From Laspinema palackyanum D2c (GTDB lineage: Bacteria > Cyanobacteriota > Cyanobacteriia > Cyanobacteriales > Laspinemataceae), in contig NZ_JAMXFD010000003.1 of the NCBI RefSeq assembly GCF_025370875.1, forward strand, positions 340,355-404,354: a DNA stretch of 64,000 nucleotides, read 5' to 3'. Numbering within the stretch: the first letter of the stretch is position 1; each line of letters starts with the position of its first letter. A program made the position numbers and the translations under genes. Of this stretch, positions 35,751 through 43,919 are shown piece after piece. The notes under the pieces are model-generated. The model was not told the DNA's origin, did no database searches, and saw nothing but the letters and a program-made list of their open reading frames with translations.

Positions 35751-36389
35751 TTAAGGAGTAGTCGTCATGGGTGCGATTGACTGGGCCACGATCGCAGGGC
35801 GATCGGTATATTCCCGTTCGATTTCAGTGCGTAACGTATCATCCCAGCCTAGATTATTGTAATCCCGTTCAATTTCAGTAATCACCAATTGACGAACTTC
35901 TCCCGTCACCTGGACTTGACTATCTTCCATCACCGGCATTTGGGAGTCCGTCGTAATCACAATAATATCACTCCCACCAATGGCCTCATCTTCTTGGATC
36001 CGGAAAACATTAGGTCCGAGAACCTCTGCCACTTCACCATTGAGGGTCACGGTTTGACCCATAAACTGGTTAGGATTATCCGCCACCTCTCCAAGGTCCG
36101 TGGTCATTCCAGCGGTCCCCATGCCCGGGGCCATTGTGGGGTCAGTTCCCGGAGTCATTGTGGTATCAGTTCCTGGGGCCATTGTGGGGTCAGTTCCCGG
36201 AGTCATTGTGGTATCAGTTCCGGGTTCTGTGGTCGTCGTAGTCGTGGTTTGATCTGCCGCGTCGCAAGCAGGCAGCACCAGGAGCATCAGTCCGAGGGCG
36301 ATCGCCCCGTTCACCTTTCCAAACAGGGAAGATACGCCAACCAGAGGGCTGCGTTTGTTAAGGGATGTCTTGTTAAATTTATTTAACAT
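35751..36389 (-). CDS. Threonine/proline-repeat lipoprotein
   Basis: The 212-residue product has a hydrophobic signal ending in a lipobox LPAC (Cys42), so it is a probable lipoprotein. Next come a run of seven Thr and four alternating units TPGTDPTMAPGTDTTM, about 45 residues of tandem repeat. A conserved C-terminal domain of about 110 residues (VADNPNQFMGQTVTLNGEVA, then VQVTGEVRQLVI) resembles OB-fold DUF-type periplasmic proteins, but the function is unknown. The repeat region is also internally repetitive at DNA level (36120-36240), so length variation between strains is likely. Confidence 0.8.
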   Translation of the reverse strand: MLNKFNKTSLNKRSPLVGVSSLFGKVNGAIALGLMLLVLPACDAADQTTTTTTTEPGTDTTMTPGTDPTMAPGTDTTMTPGTDPTMAPGMGTAGMTTDLGEVADNPNQFMGQTVTLNGEVAEVLGPNVFRIQEDEAIGGSDIIVITTDSQMPVMEDSQVQVTGEVRQLVITEIERDYNNLGWDDTLRTEIEREYTDRPAIVAQSIAPMTTTP

Positions 36390-36871
36390 TGTGAAACCTC
36401 CAAATAAAAGCGGTCAGAATGGGTCTGACCCTGAAAACAAAGTTGCCACGGGTATCCCCATTCTCAAAGTTAACCCGGGCGATCGTTGATAATAAGTAGA
36501 CTTACTCTAGGAAAAAATCCAGGGATAGCGCATCTTTCTTGAGAAGTAGATAGCTGGAGTGGGTCCCCTGATATTTGATATTTCTGCGGTTGGGAGTGGT
36601 TTGGAGCAATGGAGTGGGGCTGAGTGCTCAGTTTTCTCCAACTGGAGCCTTGTTGGTGACAACTCCCTACTGAGTCCTCCTAAATTTTAGGGCAGAACCC
36701 CGATTTCCTGTGCCTTGCATCTGATACACCAATACTCCAGAGAAAGGTCTCCAACTAGGTAGCCGCAACCCTCTTGTACAGGAGTGATCCCGGGTGGGAA
36801 AGAAATGTTTACTTAAATTCATACTTTCGAGATACTTTGCTCAGATTTATGTAAACCTTTATTTCTAAGGC

Positions 36872-36899
36872 TTGCATTCCCGAAAAATGATGATACATT
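36872..36899 (+). promoter_or_regulatory. Promoter of ncRNA copy A
   Basis: TTGCAT at 36872-36877 and TACATT at 36894-36899, 16 bases apart. Copy B has the same pattern at the same position, which is the main support. Confidence 0.6.
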
Positions 36900-36905
36900 A
36901 ATAAA

Positions 36906-37176
36906 TGAAGCGGAAAGAGCTTCCCTGGCAGAAAACAGCAGACAAGTTCAAATTAGCTTAAAGAGGTTCAAGCTGTTTAATCTAACATCTGTCTCGTCGT
37001 ATCAAAACCCGAACAACACCCAAACCAAAGTCTGATATTTCCTCAAATCGTGGAATCGGCAGCAATACTCCTAAACTTTTTAAGTTAGGCAGCCTGCGAA
37101 CATTGAAATTGAGAGGAAATCACTCAGCAAGTCGGTCTTGGGTGTTGTTTTGTTTGGCCGGCAGTTGCCCGGAAAC
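36906..37176 (+). ncRNA. Structured non-coding RNA, copy A of a tandem pair
   Basis: About 270 bases with no coding frame. Predicted fold: 5' hairpin GAAGC/GCTTC (36907-36924); hairpin AAACAGC (36933-36939) with GCTGTTT (36972-36978); a long 12-bp stem AACAACACCCAA (37012-37023) with TTGGGTGTTGTT (37138-37149); inside it, ATTTCCTC with GAGGAAAT and a CCTAAACT/AGTTAGG hairpin near 37070-37089; and a closing pair TTCC/GGAA (37171-37174). It ends before a T-run (37180-37185). Nearly all helices recur in copy B at 37404-37674. No known RNA family recognised. Confidence 0.7.
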
Positions 37177-37368
37177 TCAATTTTTAAAATCCCTCCGGAG
37201 GCGATCGGATGGAGTCTCTTGAAGAAGAGGAGAAGTGGCGATCGCGCTGCTCCCTAATCAGAATCTACTTCGGAAACAAGCATTCATCCGAGGTTCTGCC
37301 CTGAATTCAGATCAATTTACGAGGTAACCCAGCCTCTGGTAAATTAAGTAAAGTTTTATATCATTCCC

Positions 37369-37396
37369 TTGCCATTACTCAAAAGCGTGCTAAATT
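37369..37396 (+). promoter_or_regulatory. Promoter of ncRNA copy B
   Basis: TTGCCA at 37369-37374 and TAAATT at 37391-37396, 16 bases apart, matching copy A in placement though the surrounding bases differ. Confidence 0.6.
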
Positions 37397-37403
37397 AAAT
37401 ATA

Positions 37404-37674
37404 TGGAAGCAACAAAGAGCTTCCCTGGCAGATTACAACAGCCAAGTTCAAATTAGCATAAAGAGGTTCAAGCTGTTTAATCTAACATCTGTCTCGTACC
37501 AAAACCCGAACAACACCCAAACTAAGGGCTGATATTTCCTCAAATAGTGGACTCGGCAGAAATAATCCTAAACTGTTTAAGTTAGGTAGACTGCGAACAT
37601 TGCAAAAAAGAGGAAATCACTCAGCGAGTAAGTCTTGGGTGTTGTTTTGTTTGGGGGGTAGTTGCCAGGAAACC
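37404..37674 (+). ncRNA. Structured non-coding RNA, copy B of a tandem pair
   Basis: Second copy, same length and fold: GGAAGC/GCTTCC (37405-37424, one pair longer than in A), AACAGC (37437-37442) with GCTGTT (37472-37477), AACAACACCCAA (37509-37520) with TTGGGTGTTGTT (37635-37646), the inner CTGATATTTCCTC/GAGGAAATCACTCAG stem, the CCTAAACT/AGTTAGG hairpin and a closing TTCC...TGGCA/TTGCCAGGAA. Differences from A are mainly in loops. It ends about 50 bases before the end of the nnr gene, which converges on it. Confidence 0.7.
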
Positions 37675-37726
37675 AGATTTTCAACTGAGACTTTAGGGTT
37701 GTTCTCCAGGGACTGGAGCAAAATTT

Positions 37727-39322
37727 CTAATTGCCCGATCGCAGGAACTGGGGTAAAACCGTTAGTAAATACTCGCTTAACGTCACTGGATCTACCCCTA
37801 ATTCCGTGCGAATCGTGGCAGCGGAAATGGCCGCTTGGGCGTGCCACCAGACTGCGGTTTGCACGAGGGGTTCTATGGGAATTTTCCGGGCGATCGCCTG
37901 AGCAATTAATCCGCTAGATAACCCGGTTAAGACATCTCCACTCCCACCTCGCGCCAATGCCGGGGTGCTTTCTGGGTTAATCCAAACCGATCCATCGGGA
38001 TAGCCGATCGCCGTTCTGGCTTGTTTGAGCATCACCACCGCCCCACTTTGCTCAGAAGCCCGACGTACAGCCCGCACCCCATCCTCCGCTTCTCCTTCAA
38101 CCTCGGGAAACAGACGCTTAAATTCTCCGGGATGGGGAGTCAACAGGGTAAAGGCGTCTCGTTGGGAGAGAGTGGGAATGGTCCCCAATTGCGCCAAAGC
38201 ATTTAATCCATCGGCATCTAAAATCAAGGGCCGATCGCTTTCTAAGACGGCTTGGACTACTGCCATTGCATCCGGGGTCAAACCACAGCCACAGGAGATC
38301 GCACCAAAGGAACTCAAGTCGATACTATCGGGCAAATGGGCGATCGCCCCGGATGCAGTTTCGGGACATCCGACAATCAACGCATCGGCTAATTGCTGAC
38401 TCATGTAAGGTTTGAGCGATTTAGGAACGGCGATCGTCAACATTCCCACCCCCGATGCCTTCGCGCCCAATCCGCATAATAGGGCCGCACCCATATAGCG
38501 TTGAGAACCACAGATTGCCAGGAGATGTCCTTCCTTATACTTGTGGGTCAATTGTGGACGGGGAAGGGGGAGATGGGCGAGGGCCTCCGCTGAGGTAATT
38601 CGGTGGATAGGATTGCGATCGCCTAACACTGCGTGAATATCTGCCAAAGGAATATCAAAATCAATTAATTCCGCCTTCCCCACATAAGCCAACGCTTGAT
38701 CATGAAATAGTCCTAACTTCCATAATCCCAAACAAAAAGTATGATTCGCCTGAATTGCTGTTCCTAAAACTGCTCCCGTATCCGTATGCAACCCCGAGGG
38801 TAAATCAATACTAATTACGGGTTGAAACTGTTCATTTACTCGGTCAATTCCCGGAGCAATCTCTCCAGAAATTGACCGTTCTAATCCGAATCCAAATAAT
38901 CCATCCACAATCAAATCGCAATTTAGGAGGGGTTCGATTTGGTCAAAAAACTCCACCCCCAAACTCGCCACATATTCCCCATGCTTCTCGGTCAACTCCT
39001 TACTTTTAGAAAGGGGTCGATAAATCAGCACATCATATCCGGAAAAATGTAACTCTCGGGCGACCACCAAAGCATCCCCGCCATTGTGACCCGGACCTAC
39101 CAAAACTCCAACTCGTTGGACTCCGGGACGAGGATAGAGGGCAACCAAGCGCTTAAAAATAGCTTGGGCAACCTTTTCCATCAATGCAGCCACCGGCATT
39201 CCTGCGGCAAAGATTCGCTCTTCAATTGCGCTCATTTGCGATGAAGTCACGATGAATTGATTAATCTGGTTTTGGCGGTTTTGTTGTGGTAACACGGGCC
39301 GAATTTGTGAATGAATGGGCAA
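37727..39322 (-). CDS. nnr: Bifunctional NAD(P)H-hydrate repair enzyme (epimerase/dehydratase)
   Basis: The 531-residue fusion repairs damaged NADH/NADPH hydrates. The N-terminal YjeF domain (epimerase, about 20-235) has GVLVGPGHNGGDALVVAREL and DLPSGLHTDTG; the C-terminal ribokinase-like domain (dehydratase, about 250-525) has KYKEGHLLAICGS, LTPHPGEFKRLFP and ARGGSGDVLTGLSSGLIAQ. The fusion order is the usual bacterial one. It converges with ncRNA copy B at its 3' end. Confidence 0.95.
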   Translation of the reverse strand: MPIHSQIRPVLPQQNRQNQINQFIVTSSQMSAIEERIFAAGMPVAALMEKVAQAIFKRLVALYPRPGVQRVGVLVGPGHNGGDALVVARELHFSGYDVLIYRPLSKSKELTEKHGEYVASLGVEFFDQIEPLLNCDLIVDGLFGFGLERSISGEIAPGIDRVNEQFQPVISIDLPSGLHTDTGAVLGTAIQANHTFCLGLWKLGLFHDQALAYVGKAELIDFDIPLADIHAVLGDRNPIHRITSAEALAHLPLPRPQLTHKYKEGHLLAICGSQRYMGAALLCGLGAKASGVGMLTIAVPKSLKPYMSQQLADALIVGCPETASGAIAHLPDSIDLSSFGAISCGCGLTPDAMAVVQAVLESDRPLILDADGLNALAQLGTIPTLSQRDAFTLLTPHPGEFKRLFPEVEGEAEDGVRAVRRASEQSGAVVMLKQARTAIGYPDGSVWINPESTPALARGGSGDVLTGLSSGLIAQAIARKIPIEPLVQTAVWWHAQAAISAATIRTELGVDPVTLSEYLLTVLPQFLRSGN

Positions 39323-39420
39323 CTCAGAGGGCGGTTGAAAGCCTGGGTTTCCAGGAGTGGGAGCATCTTGTTCCCGATCGGGCTGGTGCTTGATTTTAAG
39401 CTTGAGCGTTTCTGGGTTGA

Positions 39421-40239
39421 TTACTCATATTGATGAACCCGAGCATCAATGCCAAAATTACGAATATAGCCGCTTTCTTGTTGAGCCGTGATGCGATTGG
39501 GGTAAGGTCCGATCGCCAGATGCGGTCCAAAAGGAGCCGTGCGAACCGAGATTTCTTGGGAGGCAATTCCCGCAGTGGTTAATTGAGTAGTAATCCGGGA
39601 AAAGTCATTAGCGTTACCTGGAATTACCACAAAATAGGGATTAGAAATGCCCACAGAGGCACCTGGATCAGCAGCAGTGGCGATCGCCGGGGAGATTGGC
39701 TCAATTGTGCCGATCGCTGAGCGAATTCCAACTAATAACTCTAACTCTCGCGCCCGTCGGTAGGCATTGGAGTTATTCACAAACATCCCCGCTTGAATCA
39801 CCGTTTTTCCGTCCAAATCCTTGATAAATGCCTCCGGTTCGATTAACCGAACTTGGGCGAGAACGATGGGGTTATTGGTGGGGATATAGACCACATAACG
39901 ACGAGAACTCGGGAGTGGAGGCAGCGGGGGTGGGGCCGGAGGGAGATCAAACTGGGGAATCGGTCCGGGGTCTGCAAAGGGGGGTTGCTGCGCGGGCACC
40001 GGAAGTTGGAGGGATGGTTGTAGCTGTTGTTGCGGCTGTTGTAATGGAAATTGTTGAGCAGCGGGAATTTGGGGGAGGGGTGATTGAGCGCTCGCCCGTT
40101 GAGAGAGTAGCAACAACTCAGCAGCGACTCCCACCGTTAAACCCAACCCTAAAATCGCCCCTACCCAGACGTCAGGCGATCGGGTCGAACTCCATTCACG
40201 ATTCCTAGAACTAAACGAACCGAATCGTAGATTTTCCAT
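39421..40239 (-). CDS. Exported proline/glutamine-rich protein with SPOR-like C-terminus
   Basis: From ATG 40239 (MENLRFGSFSSRNREWSSTR) the 272-residue product has one membrane segment (about 23-48), a Pro/Gln-rich linker (about 55-115) and a C-terminal globular part, RRYVVYIPTNNPIVLAQVRL then KTVIQAGMFVNNSNAYRRAR, that resembles a SPOR peptidoglycan-binding domain twice repeated. SPOR-type proteins act at the septum or in wall turnover. A TTG start at 40260 would add seven residues and is less likely. Confidence 0.7.
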   Translation of the reverse strand: MENLRFGSFSSRNREWSSTRSPDVWVGAILGLGLTVGVAAELLLLSQRASAQSPLPQIPAAQQFPLQQPQQQLQPSLQLPVPAQQPPFADPGPIPQFDLPPAPPPLPPLPSSRRYVVYIPTNNPIVLAQVRLIEPEAFIKDLDGKTVIQAGMFVNNSNAYRRARELELLVGIRSAIGTIEPISPAIATAADPGASVGISNPYFVVIPGNANDFSRITTQLTTAGIASQEISVRTAPFGPHLAIGPYPNRITAQQESGYIRNFGIDARVHQYE

Positions 40240-40431
40240 ATAGGGATATCCACTCACCAAGCAGGATCAAGAGGTTTTTAGCCACTCTAGCACAGGAAAT
40301 TAAAGCGATTTTCCAAAAGAACCAAAAATCTCAATGAATTTGACTGTTAATTCAAACTCGATCTGTTAGCCTAGAAAGAGATTGTTATTGTCTGGCCGAA
40401 TTGTGTAGATAGCGGCCTTTTATGGGAATTT

Positions 40432-41490
40432 ATGAGCAAAGTCGTCGTTGGCCTCTCAGGCGGAGTGGATAGTTCTACCGCAGCCGCCATCCTACATCAT
40501 CAAGGATATGAAGTGATTGGTCTTACCCTGTGGTTAATGAAGGGGAAAGGTCAATGCTGCTCTGAGGGGATGGTCGATGCTGCCTCGCTTTGTGAAGAGT
40601 TGGACATTCCCCATCACATCGTCGATACTCGCCAGTTATTTCAAGAAAAAATTGTCGATTACTTAGTGGCGGGATATAGTGCCGGGTTTACCCCGTTACC
40701 CTGTTCCCAGTGCAATCGGGCGGTGAAATTTGGCCCGATGTTAAGTTATGCCCAAGAAGAACTCGGGGTTGACAAAATTGCCACGGGACACTATGCCCGA
40801 GTCAACTATAACGAAGAGACCGGACGATATGAATTACTGCGGGCCGTCGATCGCAATAAAGATCAATCTTACTTTTTGTACGACTTAACCCAAAAATTGC
40901 TGGCGGGATGTATGTTTCCCTTGGGTGAAATCACCAAGACAGAAACCAGGCGGATTGCGGCGGAATATGGACTGCAAACGGCTGAAAAGCCGGAAAGTCA
41001 AGACTTATGCTTGGTGGAAGCCCACGGGTCAATGCAGACCTTTTTGGAACAGTACATTCAGCCCCAAAAAGGGGAGATTGTAGATGTTGAGGGGAAGGTC
41101 CTCGGACAGCATGACGGCATCCATCGCTACACCATTGGACAGCGCAAAGGGATCGGGGTTGCGGCAGCGGAACCCTTATATGTGGTGGCATTGGATGCGG
41201 TGAAGAATCGGGTGATTGTCGGCGATCGCGAGTCAGCAACAGAACCAAGTTTCACCGTAGATCGGGTCAATTGGGTGTCGATCGCCCCTCCCACTGCACC
41301 GATTCGGGCAGAAGTGCAGATTCGGTATCGAACCTCGCCTGTTCCGGTGACGGTGATTCCTGAAGATCGGGGACATCGCGCCAAACTGGTGTTTGACGAA
41401 CCACAGTTTGGGGTAACCCCGGGACAAGCAGCAGTTTGGTACGACGGCGATCGCGTCCTCGGTGGTGGGATTATCGAACAGTTATCCTAG
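40432..41490 (+). CDS. mnmA: tRNA-specific 2-thiouridylase MnmA
   Basis: The 352-residue enzyme thiolates U34 of Lys, Glu and Gln tRNAs. It has the PP-loop [15 protein letters not shown] at about 8-22, the Cys pair region [14 protein letters not shown] (about 90-104) and [12 protein letters not shown] (about 190) giving the two catalytic cysteines, then the [17 protein letters not shown] beta-barrel entry. The ATG at 40432 starts [12 protein letters not shown], the standard beginning. It is a single-gene unit followed by a repeat array. Confidence 0.96.
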   Translation: MSKVVVGLSGGVDSSTAAAILHHQGYEVIGLTLWLMKGKGQCCSEGMVDAASLCEELDIPHHIVDTRQLFQEKIVDYLVAGYSAGFTPLPCSQCNRAVKFGPMLSYAQEELGVDKIATGHYARVNYNEETGRYELLRAVDRNKDQSYFLYDLTQKLLAGCMFPLGEITKTETRRIAAEYGLQTAEKPESQDLCLVEAHGSMQTFLEQYIQPQKGEIVDVEGKVLGQHDGIHRYTIGQRKGIGVAAAEPLYVVALDAVKNRVIVGDRESATEPSFTVDRVNWVSIAPPTAPIRAEVQIRYRTSPVPVTVIPEDRGHRAKLVFDEPQFGVTPGQAAVWYDGDRVLGGGIIEQLS

Positions 41491-41643
41491 GACCAGAAAC
41501 CGGGTTTCTTCCTTGAATTGCGGCAACTTGCCAGAGATGGGCTGAAGAAACCCGGTTTCTCACCCCAGGGACCAGAAACCGGGTTTCTTCCTTGAATTGC
41601 GGCAACTTGCCAGAAATGAAGTAAAGAAACCCGGTTTCTAACC
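41491..41643. repeat. Two tandem 80-base inverted-repeat units
   Basis: The unit (GGGACCAGAAACCGGGTTTCTTCCTTGAATTGCGGC..., about 80 bases) occurs at about 41491 and 41571; each begins with AGAAACCGGGTTTCTTCC and ends with AAGAAACCCGGTTTCT, so each is itself an inverted repeat. Related single copies are at 11148, 46195 and 57640. Confidence 0.85.
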
Positions 41644-41675
41644 TGTTGTGTACTTTTGCCCTCAAAAATTTAAAA

Positions 41676-41730
41676 GCCCCAATATCAGCAACCCGGTTTT
41701 TCAACAAAGCCGGGTTGTTGATATTGGGGC
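41676..41730. repeat. Long perfect-arm inverted repeat
   Basis: GCCCCAATATCAGCAACCCGG (41676-41696, shown as two parts: GCCCCAATATCA and GCAACCCGG) pairs with CCGGGTTGTTGATATTGGGGC (41710-41730) with one mismatch around a 13-base loop. A long hairpin, but no T-run, so not a clear terminator; it lies before sat. Confidence 0.7.
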
Positions 41731-41845
41731 AATGTTGGGGTGAATGCGATCGCCGGAATCGAGGCGTGTCAAACGTCCCAGATACCAGTATCATAAAAAA
41801 TTAGCAAAGCTTAAGAATTGAACTATATCTGAAAGAGGGATCGTT

Positions 41846-43027
41846 TTGAGTCAACATCCAGATGCGATCGCCCCCCACGGCGGTCACTTGATTAATCGTA
41901 TCGTCAGCCCCGCTCAAAAGCAGGAATTTCTTGCCCAAGGCGAAACCATGCCTCGCCTGCAACTGAGCGATCGCGCACTCTGTGACCTTATCCTAATTGC
42001 TATTGGTGGTTTTAGCCCCCTGACGGGTTTCATGGATCAAAAAGATTATGATCCCGTTGTCACAGATATGCGCTTGGCGAATGGTCTCCCTTGGTCCGTT
42101 CCCATCACCCTGCCGGTGAGTGAAGAAATCGCTGAACCCCTGAAAGAAGGGAGTTGGATCCGCTTAGATGACACCGAAGGCAAATTTGTCGGCGTCCTGG
42201 AACTCACCCAAAAATATCGCTACAACAAGGCATTAGAAGCGGTTAACGTCTATCGCACCGAGGACCAGAATCATCCCGGGGTCAAAGTCTTGTATGAGCA
42301 AGGACCCATCAATCTAGCGGGACCCATTTGGTTGCTTGATCGCGAAGCGCATCCCCAATTTCCCAATTACCAAATCGACCCCGCGCAATCTCGCGAACTA
42401 TTTCGGGAAAAAGGGTGGAAATCCATCGTTGCCTTCCAAACCCGCAACCCCATCCACCGCGCCCACGAATATATTACAAAATGCGCCTTGGAAAGTGTGG
42501 ATGCCTTATTCCTGCATCCCTTAGTCGGCGTAACCAAAGGGGATGATATTCCCGCCGATGTTCGGATGCGTTGTTATGAAATTCTCATGGAAAAATATTA
42601 CCCGAAAGACCGGGTAATTTTGGCAATTAACCCCGCAGCAATGCGCTATGCCGGACCGAGAGAAGCGATTTTCCACGCCTTACTCCGGAAAAATTACGGC
42701 TGCACTCATTTTATTGTCGGTCGAGATCATGCCGGAGTGGGGGATTACTACGGCACATACGACGCTCAACATATTTTTGATGAGTTTGAACCCGGGGAAT
42801 TAGGAATCGTGCCCATGAAGTTTGAGCACGCTTTCTTCTGTAAGTTGACCAAGAGTATGGCAACGACGAAAACAAGTCCAAGTAACCCGGATCAGCGGAT
42901 TCACCTGTCAGGAACTAAGGTGCGGGAGATGCTGCGGAATGGGGAGTTACCCCCGCCAGAGTTTTCTCGTCCAGAAGTGGCTGCCGAACTCGCCCGGGCG
43001 ATGCGGGTGGCTGTGGAGTCTTACTAA
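41846..43027 (+). CDS. sat: Sulfate adenylyltransferase Sat
   Basis: The 393-residue enzyme activates sulfate to APS with ATP, the first step of sulfate assimilation. It shows the [13 protein letters not shown] block (about 198-210), [19 protein letters not shown] and [15 protein letters not shown] (about 292-306), with the RNP-x-HR-x-HE ATP-binding pattern. The frame starts at a TTG (41846, [20 protein letters not shown]) with GAAAGAGGGA upstream; this residue start agrees with the family and there is no ATG that keeps the N terminus. No cys genes are adjacent. Confidence 0.96.
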   Translation: MSQHPDAIAPHGGHLINRIVSPAQKQEFLAQGETMPRLQLSDRALCDLILIAIGGFSPLTGFMDQKDYDPVVTDMRLANGLPWSVPITLPVSEEIAEPLKEGSWIRLDDTEGKFVGVLELTQKYRYNKALEAVNVYRTEDQNHPGVKVLYEQGPINLAGPIWLLDREAHPQFPNYQIDPAQSRELFREKGWKSIVAFQTRNPIHRAHEYITKCALESVDALFLHPLVGVTKGDDIPADVRMRCYEILMEKYYPKDRVILAINPAAMRYAGPREAIFHALLRKNYGCTHFIVGRDHAGVGDYYGTYDAQHIFDEFEPGELGIVPMKFEHAFFCKLTKSMATTKTSPSNPDQRIHLSGTKVREMLRNGELPPPEFSRPEVAAELARAMRVAVESY

Positions 43028-43919
43028 GGGAACTCCATTAAATAAACTCTGCAAAAAACCCACAGGCTGAAGCCTGGGGCTATACGGACGAAGCCCGCCT
43101 GCGCGGGCTAATACAGTCTAATTAGATGCTTAACCATCAGATTTGGATGATTTATTTGTTGGAATACCCTAACTGACTTGGAAGACAGGGGTATAGCGGT
43201 TCCCGGACTCATGAGGTGCAGATGCGCTTGATTCTTGAGGAGTGCGTTGGCGAAGCCTGTACTGAGGCACTCCCAAAGAATGTCCGATCGCTCTCGGGAC
43301 AAGGCACTGCCTTGTCCTCCCCTCCCCTGATGGAGCGATCGCCTCCCTATGAAACCGCAGTTAGACCCAGGGAAAGCAAAATTCCTCCTTATGGTTTTGA
43401 CCGATCGCCATTGAAGGGGTACTATATAGTAAAGAGGAAATAATTTCCTGCCTCAACATTGCGAAACAATCGCTAAAATTTGGTCTGGTTGTCCCCATTG
43501 GGAGACGGAAACGGCGGGAAAATACAACAGAAAGAACGCCAGGAAAATATTAGAAGAAAACTGGCGAGTGGTGACGAAGATATGGGCAAAATTGCCAAAG
43601 ACTTAATGCAAAGTTTAGCTTTGTTTGCCAGACTCTCTTAACAAAAGAATATTAAAGATGCGGGTTCTAGGAGAGGATAAACCTCGCTGAATCCCAGAGG
43701 GGTGAAGAGACACTAGGGGAAGGAAGACCCCACGGGCGATCGCAACGGATCCCGGTATAAAGTGGTTCTCAGGACCGAACTTAGGGAATGGACTCCCCAG
43801 GATTAGACCAGAATCAACCCGTGATGAGTCACCGAAGAAAGAAACAGCCCCTCGGGTTGCCACGAGTCCATTCCCGTTTAAAAATAAGCGTTATAAGGGT
43901 AAGAAGGACAATTTAGGGA
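43028..43919. other. Repeat-rich spacer, possibly containing gene remnants
   Basis: About 890 bases. It contains CAGGCTGAAGCCTG and AGCCCGCCTGCGCGGGCT hairpins (43072-43112), a GAGTGC/GCACTC inverted repeat (43240-43272) and the perfect palindrome at 43297-43317. Frames such as 43216-43443 have no domain. The stretch 43510-43640 could be a decayed gene (in one frame GDEDMGKIAKDLMQSLALFARLS then a stop), but I cannot identify it. Confidence 0.4.
43297..43317. repeat. Perfect 21-base palindrome
   Basis: GGACAAGGCA, a central C, then TGCCTTGTCC; this GACAAGGCACTGCCTTGTC type is a common dispersed repeat of cyanobacterial genomes. Confidence 0.6.

Noticed and set aside
35889..36386. Long plus-strand frame with Ser/Gly/His repeats
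   Set aside because: Exact antisense shadow of the lipoprotein repeat; no ribosome binding site.
36906..37674. 6S RNA, tmRNA, SRP RNA or RNase P RNA identity of the tandem RNAs
   Set aside because: No tag frame, no GGAAG-type SRP loop, no RNase P core; the layout does not match a 6S bubble; a duplicated copy would be unusual.
36906..37674. Guide RNA source for the pPIWI-RE system
   Set aside because: It is more than 10 kb away with housekeeping genes between; nothing in the sequence links them.
37600..37917. Frame starting in ncRNA copy B and running antisense to nnr
   Set aside because: Overlaps the structured RNA and the nnr gene; no domain.
43216..43443. 75-residue frame in the sat-caspase spacer
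   Set aside because: Made of palindromic repeat sequence; no protein features.
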